In this document: piece by piece, positions 37,141-39,297 of the stretch | Layout of the letters: every line of letters starts with the position of its first letter | How positions within the stretch are numbered: position 1 is the stretch's first letter | Virus record (IMG/VR): IMGVR_UViG_3300046798_000079 | Location: 1 to 39,297 of that record | Strand: one strand, 5' to 3' | Length of the DNA stretch: 39,297 nt | Origin: a virus | Position numbers and translations under genes: made by a program | Notes under the pieces: model-generated | The model's input: only the letters and a program-made list of their open reading frames with translations | Databases searched by the model: none | What the model was told of the DNA's origin: nothing

Positions 37141-37190
37141 AAAAAAACCGGCCGCCACAGGTGAAGGTCGAAAAGCCCTGTGACGGCCGG
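37141..37190 (-). terminator. strong intrinsic terminator
   Basis: On the minus strand CCGGCCGTCACAGG (37190-37177) pairs with CCTGTGGCGGCCGG (37161-37148) over 14 positions with one G-U pair, closing a 15-base loop. Seven T residues follow at 37147-37141. It separates the 37226-39297 genes from the recombination operon. Confidence 0.9.
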
Positions 37191-37225
37191 CGGGGCGAGA
37201 GAGTGAAGCCCCCTGCCGTCTGATT

Positions 37226-37720
37226 CTACCCGGCTTCCGAAGCGGCGGGCGGAGCTACGTCGCCCGGAGCGCCAGGCATCGGAACCTCGAGGCGCCCGAC
37301 GCGAACCTCGATGACCTCGGCCTCCTTCGGCGCGGCCTCTTCCTCTTCCTTGCGGCGCAGCGGCGCGATCGTGATGCGGTAGACCTCGCGCTGCGCCTGG
37401 AGGAACCACGGCGAGTTCATGTCGCACGCGGCCTTGTGGAGCGCGATCAGGCGCGTGACCATCCCCATCGGGAAGCGCTTGAGGAGGACCTTTTCGGAGT
37501 TGCCGCTCTCGATGGCCTCCATGCACTTGCGTTGGCGAGCGGTCGCCGCGCTGCCGTTGTTGCCGCGATCGTTGCCGCCCGGCTTGCCGAACTGGTGGGC
37601 GGTGATGTTGTTCGTGGTCGGCAGACTCCAGGCAACGCCAGCCGTGTTTGTCGGTGCGTGGCCTGGAACCGCGCCGCCTCGGTACTGCTTGTCGCCGAAC
37701 GGGTTGGGGTTGGGACTCAT
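37226..37720 (-). CDS. unknown protein, last gene before the terminator, 164 aa
   Basis: ATG 37720 is in an ATGA overlap; the frame could extend to 37819 but would then run through the 46-aa gene. The N-terminal 60 residues are Asn/Gly-rich and flexible (SPNPNPFGDKQYRGGAVPGH). The middle is helical (ATARQRKCMEAIESGNSEKV; MGMVTRLIALHKAACDMNSP), followed by a charged KEEEEAAPKE stretch and a proline-rich tail. A small terminase subunit was considered, but no HTH is convincing. Confidence 0.7.
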   Translation of the reverse strand: MSPNPNPFGDKQYRGGAVPGHAPTNTAGVAWSLPTTNNITAHQFGKPGGNDRGNNGSAATARQRKCMEAIESGNSEKVLLKRFPMGMVTRLIALHKAACDMNSPWFLQAQREVYRITIAPLRRKEEEEAAPKEAEVIEVRVGRLEVPMPGAPGDVAPPAASEAG

Positions 37721-37857
37721 CGCTTCGTCTTTCCCTTGATGCCCTCGCCCATCATCCGCTTGGCGTCGGCCGGCTTCGGGCATGGCTTCCGCGCCTTGGC
37801 GCGACCTGGGCCGGCGCACAGGGCAAAGAAGGCGTGCGCGGCGGGAGACCAGGGCAT
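37717..37857 (-). CDS. small basic protein, 46 aa
   Basis: ATG 37857 starts three bases after the preceding stop, and the end overlaps the next start as ATGA. The sequence is Lys/Arg-rich with two Cys (PGRAKARKPCPKPADAKRMM) and a helical end. The tight spacing on both sides is the support; function unknown. Confidence 0.6.
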   Translation of the reverse strand: MPWSPAAHAFFALCAGPGRAKARKPCPKPADAKRMMGEGIKGKTKR

Positions 37858-37860
37858 GAG

Positions 37861-38274
37861 CTAGACCGGCAGGGCGACGATGTTCCGGATGAAGACCGCT
37901 CGCACCGTCCCGTCGCTCGCGGTCGGGAAGCGGTAGACGTGCATGTACGAACGCCCGCCGAGCCAGGCCGGCGCACCAGGCGCCGCCGCGAGTTGCGCGA
38001 CGGTCGGCAGGTAGCGCCAGTTGTAGCCGATCAGGTCGAGGCCCCAGAACTCGTCAACCTGAGGCACGTCGTAGAGCGGTCCGGTCGTGCCGGCCGTGAA
38101 CGACGTGGAGTAGATCGGCGTCTGCGTGCGGCGCTCGATGATGTCGAGCAGGACCGGCCCAGTGATGTCGGAATGCACGAGAAGGGTGCGTCCGTCGCCG
38201 CCGACAATGGCGCCCACGTCCGAGGCATCTGTTCCTTCCAAAACATCCTCGACGGCGATCACAATATCCGACAT
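37861..38274 (-). CDS. unknown protein, 137 aa
   Basis: ATG 38274 has AGGAGG four bases upstream. The sequence is strand-rich with a short N-terminal alpha/beta part (DIVIAVEDVLEGTDASD; GRTLLVHSDITGPVLLDIIE). The middle contains VDEFWGLDLIGYNWRYL and the end GTVRAVFIRNIVALPV, which suggest a compact beta protein, possibly a minor virion component given its neighbour. Family not recognised. Confidence 0.75.
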   Translation of the reverse strand: MSDIVIAVEDVLEGTDASDVGAIVGGDGRTLLVHSDITGPVLLDIIERRTQTPIYSTSFTAGTTGPLYDVPQVDEFWGLDLIGYNWRYLPTVAQLAAAPGAPAWLGGRSYMHVYRFPTASDGTVRAVFIRNIVALPV

Positions 38275-38345
38275 GCCGCCTCCTTCTGCCGCTGTCGTCG
38301 CTTGCGGTTGTGCAACTGCTCCTGCGGTACGAGGCCGGCCTTCAT
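38259..38345 (-). CDS. possible basic micro-ORF, 28 aa
   Basis: ATG at 38345 overlaps the stop of the preceding gene as ATGA, and the frame ends 16 bases inside the 137-aa gene. The product would be basic (QLHNRKRRQRQKEAA). The overlap pattern argues for translation; the length argues against certainty. It may act only to couple translation of the two flanking genes. Confidence 0.35.
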   Translation of the reverse strand: MKAGLVPQEQLHNRKRRQRQKEAACRIL

Positions 38346-39297
38346 GTGTCTTCGCCTTCCTTCAGGCTAGACCCGACGATCCGGCCCCGCAACAGACCCG
38401 GCTGCGCGATGCGCCCCTTGGGGGGTTGCTCGAGCACGGTTGCGACGGGGGGCGTCGTGGTCTGGAGGATGGGCCGGAACCGCAGGCGCGCCTGGGCAGC
38501 CCTGCGGATGCGCCCCACGGCCTTCCAGAAGCCCCGCAGGAGGGGCGGCTGCCCGACGGGCTTCCCGCCAATCATGGGCACCAGGCGGCGCCTGAGGGCA
38601 CGGCGGCGGCTCCTGCGGGCCGGGCGGCGCACGGGCAGCGGCGGGTTTGGGACGAGCTGGATGCCGAGGGCGGTCAGAAAGCCAGTCGCCGAGGCAACGG
38701 AGAAGCTCAGGATGAAGCCGCCCGAGCCGGAGGCACCCAGCCAAGTCGCGCGCTGCACGACGGTGCCGGTGTGGTCGTACTGGAGCACGGCCACGTCCTC
38801 TTGCCGTGTGTGGGCGTCCGTCGTGGCGCGGTCGGCCGGGATGCTGATTCCCTCGCGGGTGTGCCACGCGATCGCGCGCGATGCGTAGCGTCCCGTGACG
38901 AAGTAGGACATGCAGGAGGCGAGCGGGCCGTCTTGCTGCGCTGCATCGACCGCCGAGAGGAGCGTGCCCATGCCCAGCACGATGTCGGGCGTGAAGCCGA
39001 AGGAGTTGAATGCCTGGTCCGCCGCGCTCGCCGCGACGGCGAAGTTGGCGACGGCCAGCCGCACATTGCCGGAGAACTTGAGCGCCAAGTAGTGCGCGTT
39101 GACGGTCCCGGCGTCCGACTGGTGCGTGAAGCCGCTTGCCGGGAAGGCCGAGATGGTCGATACCTCGCGCGCGCGAGTACCGGAGTTCATGTGTCCGAAG
39201 GCGTTGGCGCTGCGGATAAATCCGTCTGCGTCCGTCGGCTCCGTCGCGTCGTCGGCGTTGATGTGCGCGCAGACTTGGGCCAGCGATGCCTTGACCG
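38342..39297 (-). CDS. virion-associated-looking protein, 5' end outside the window
   Basis: The frame is open to the right edge, so the start is missing; at least 317 residues are visible. The first 210 residues are a regular beta-rich domain (HYLALKFSGNVRLAVANFAV; GFTPDIVLGMGTLLSAVDAA; EDVAVLQYDHTGTVVQRATW; GSGGFILSFSVASATGFLTA), suggestive of a capsid, fibre or tail surface domain. The last 100 residues are strongly basic and Pro-rich (PARRSRRRALRRRL; WKAVGRIRRAAQARLRFR) and might bind DNA or an inner surface. Family not recognised. Confidence 0.7.
   Translation of the reverse strand, partial: VKASLAQVCAHINADDATEPTDADGFIRSANAFGHMNSGTRAREVSTISAFPASGFTHQSDAGTVNAHYLALKFSGNVRLAVANFAVAASAADQAFNSFGFTPDIVLGMGTLLSAVDAAQQDGPLASCMSYFVTGRYASRAIAWHTREGISIPADRATTDAHTRQEDVAVLQYDHTGTVVQRATWLGASGSGGFILSFSVASATGFLTALGIQLVPNPPLPVRRPARRSRRRALRRRLVPMIGGKPVGQPPLLRGFWKAVGRIRRAAQARLRFRPILQTTTPPVATVLEQPPKGRIAQPGLLRGRIVGSSLKEGEDT

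Noticed and set aside
37226-37720. Small terminase subunit
   Set aside because: Size and neighbourhood would fit, but no HTH or oligomerisation motif is visible and no large terminase gene follows.
1-39297. CRISPR array or insertion sequence
   Set aside because: No regularly spaced repeat set of 25-40 bases and no transposase-like protein were seen on either strand.

Overview
The window is a continuous piece of a tailed double-stranded DNA bacteriophage (or prophage/viral contig) with a GC-rich genome. Every credible gene lies on the minus strand, so transcription runs from high to low coordinates. The long plus-strand reading frames are GC-driven shadows of minus-strand genes. The virion gene order (portal, scaffold, major capsid, head-tail adaptor, large tail hub/nozzle, internal virion proteins, giant ejected protein, tail spike) is that of a short-tailed, podovirus-like phage. 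The host cannot be named from the sequence; the base composition and a possible Tat-type signal peptide only suggest a GC-rich, probably Gram-negative bacterium. Terminase large subunit, DNA polymerase, integrase and a recognisable endolysin are not in the window.

Layout in the direction of transcription. (1) 39297-37226: a 5'-truncated structural-looking gene and four small unknown genes, ended by a strong intrinsic terminator at 37190-37141. (2) 37097-33832: an operon of tightly overlapping genes starting with an HTH regulator, then small proteins (two of them tandem paralogues), a zinc-ribbon protein, a one-helix membrane peptide, an ERF-type single-strand annealing protein, a small zinc-binding protein and a YqaJ-type exonuclease. 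ERF plus YqaJ is a phage recombination pair. (3) 33831-33671: a control region with a 12-bp inverted repeat and a promoter-like TTGACT-17-TACGAC. (4) 33670-19228: head and tail genes, including a sulfotransferase-like gene that seems to start at CTG. (5) 19227-17974: an accessory island with a basic ORF, a PD-(D/E)XK nuclease and about 310 bases of apparently non-coding, hairpin-rich sequence. (6) 17973-7369: the giant 'polyvalent' protein (ParB-like fold, large phage polyvalent domain, HELAH metallopeptidase, hydrophobic C-terminal domain), a 56-aa gene, a beta-helix tail spike, a small possible Tat-signal protein bracketed by 21-bp repeats, a holin-like peptide and a lipoprotein. (7) 6820-1: small overlapping genes, including a RuvC-like resolvase, a composite 625-aa protein whose gene contains a tRNA-like fold, and a tRNA-guanine-transglycosylase/DpdA-like protein.

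About 25 gene pairs join through a four-base start/stop overlap of the NTGA type (ATGA, GTGA, one TTGA, one CTGA), so translational coupling is pervasive, and this rule decides many of the starts given here. The likely programme is an early recombination operon (37097 to 33832) and a long late operon starting near 33700 that carries virion, lysis and accessory genes past position 1. The terminator at 37141-37190 may close that late unit if the genome is circular or circularly permuted; that last point is inference.
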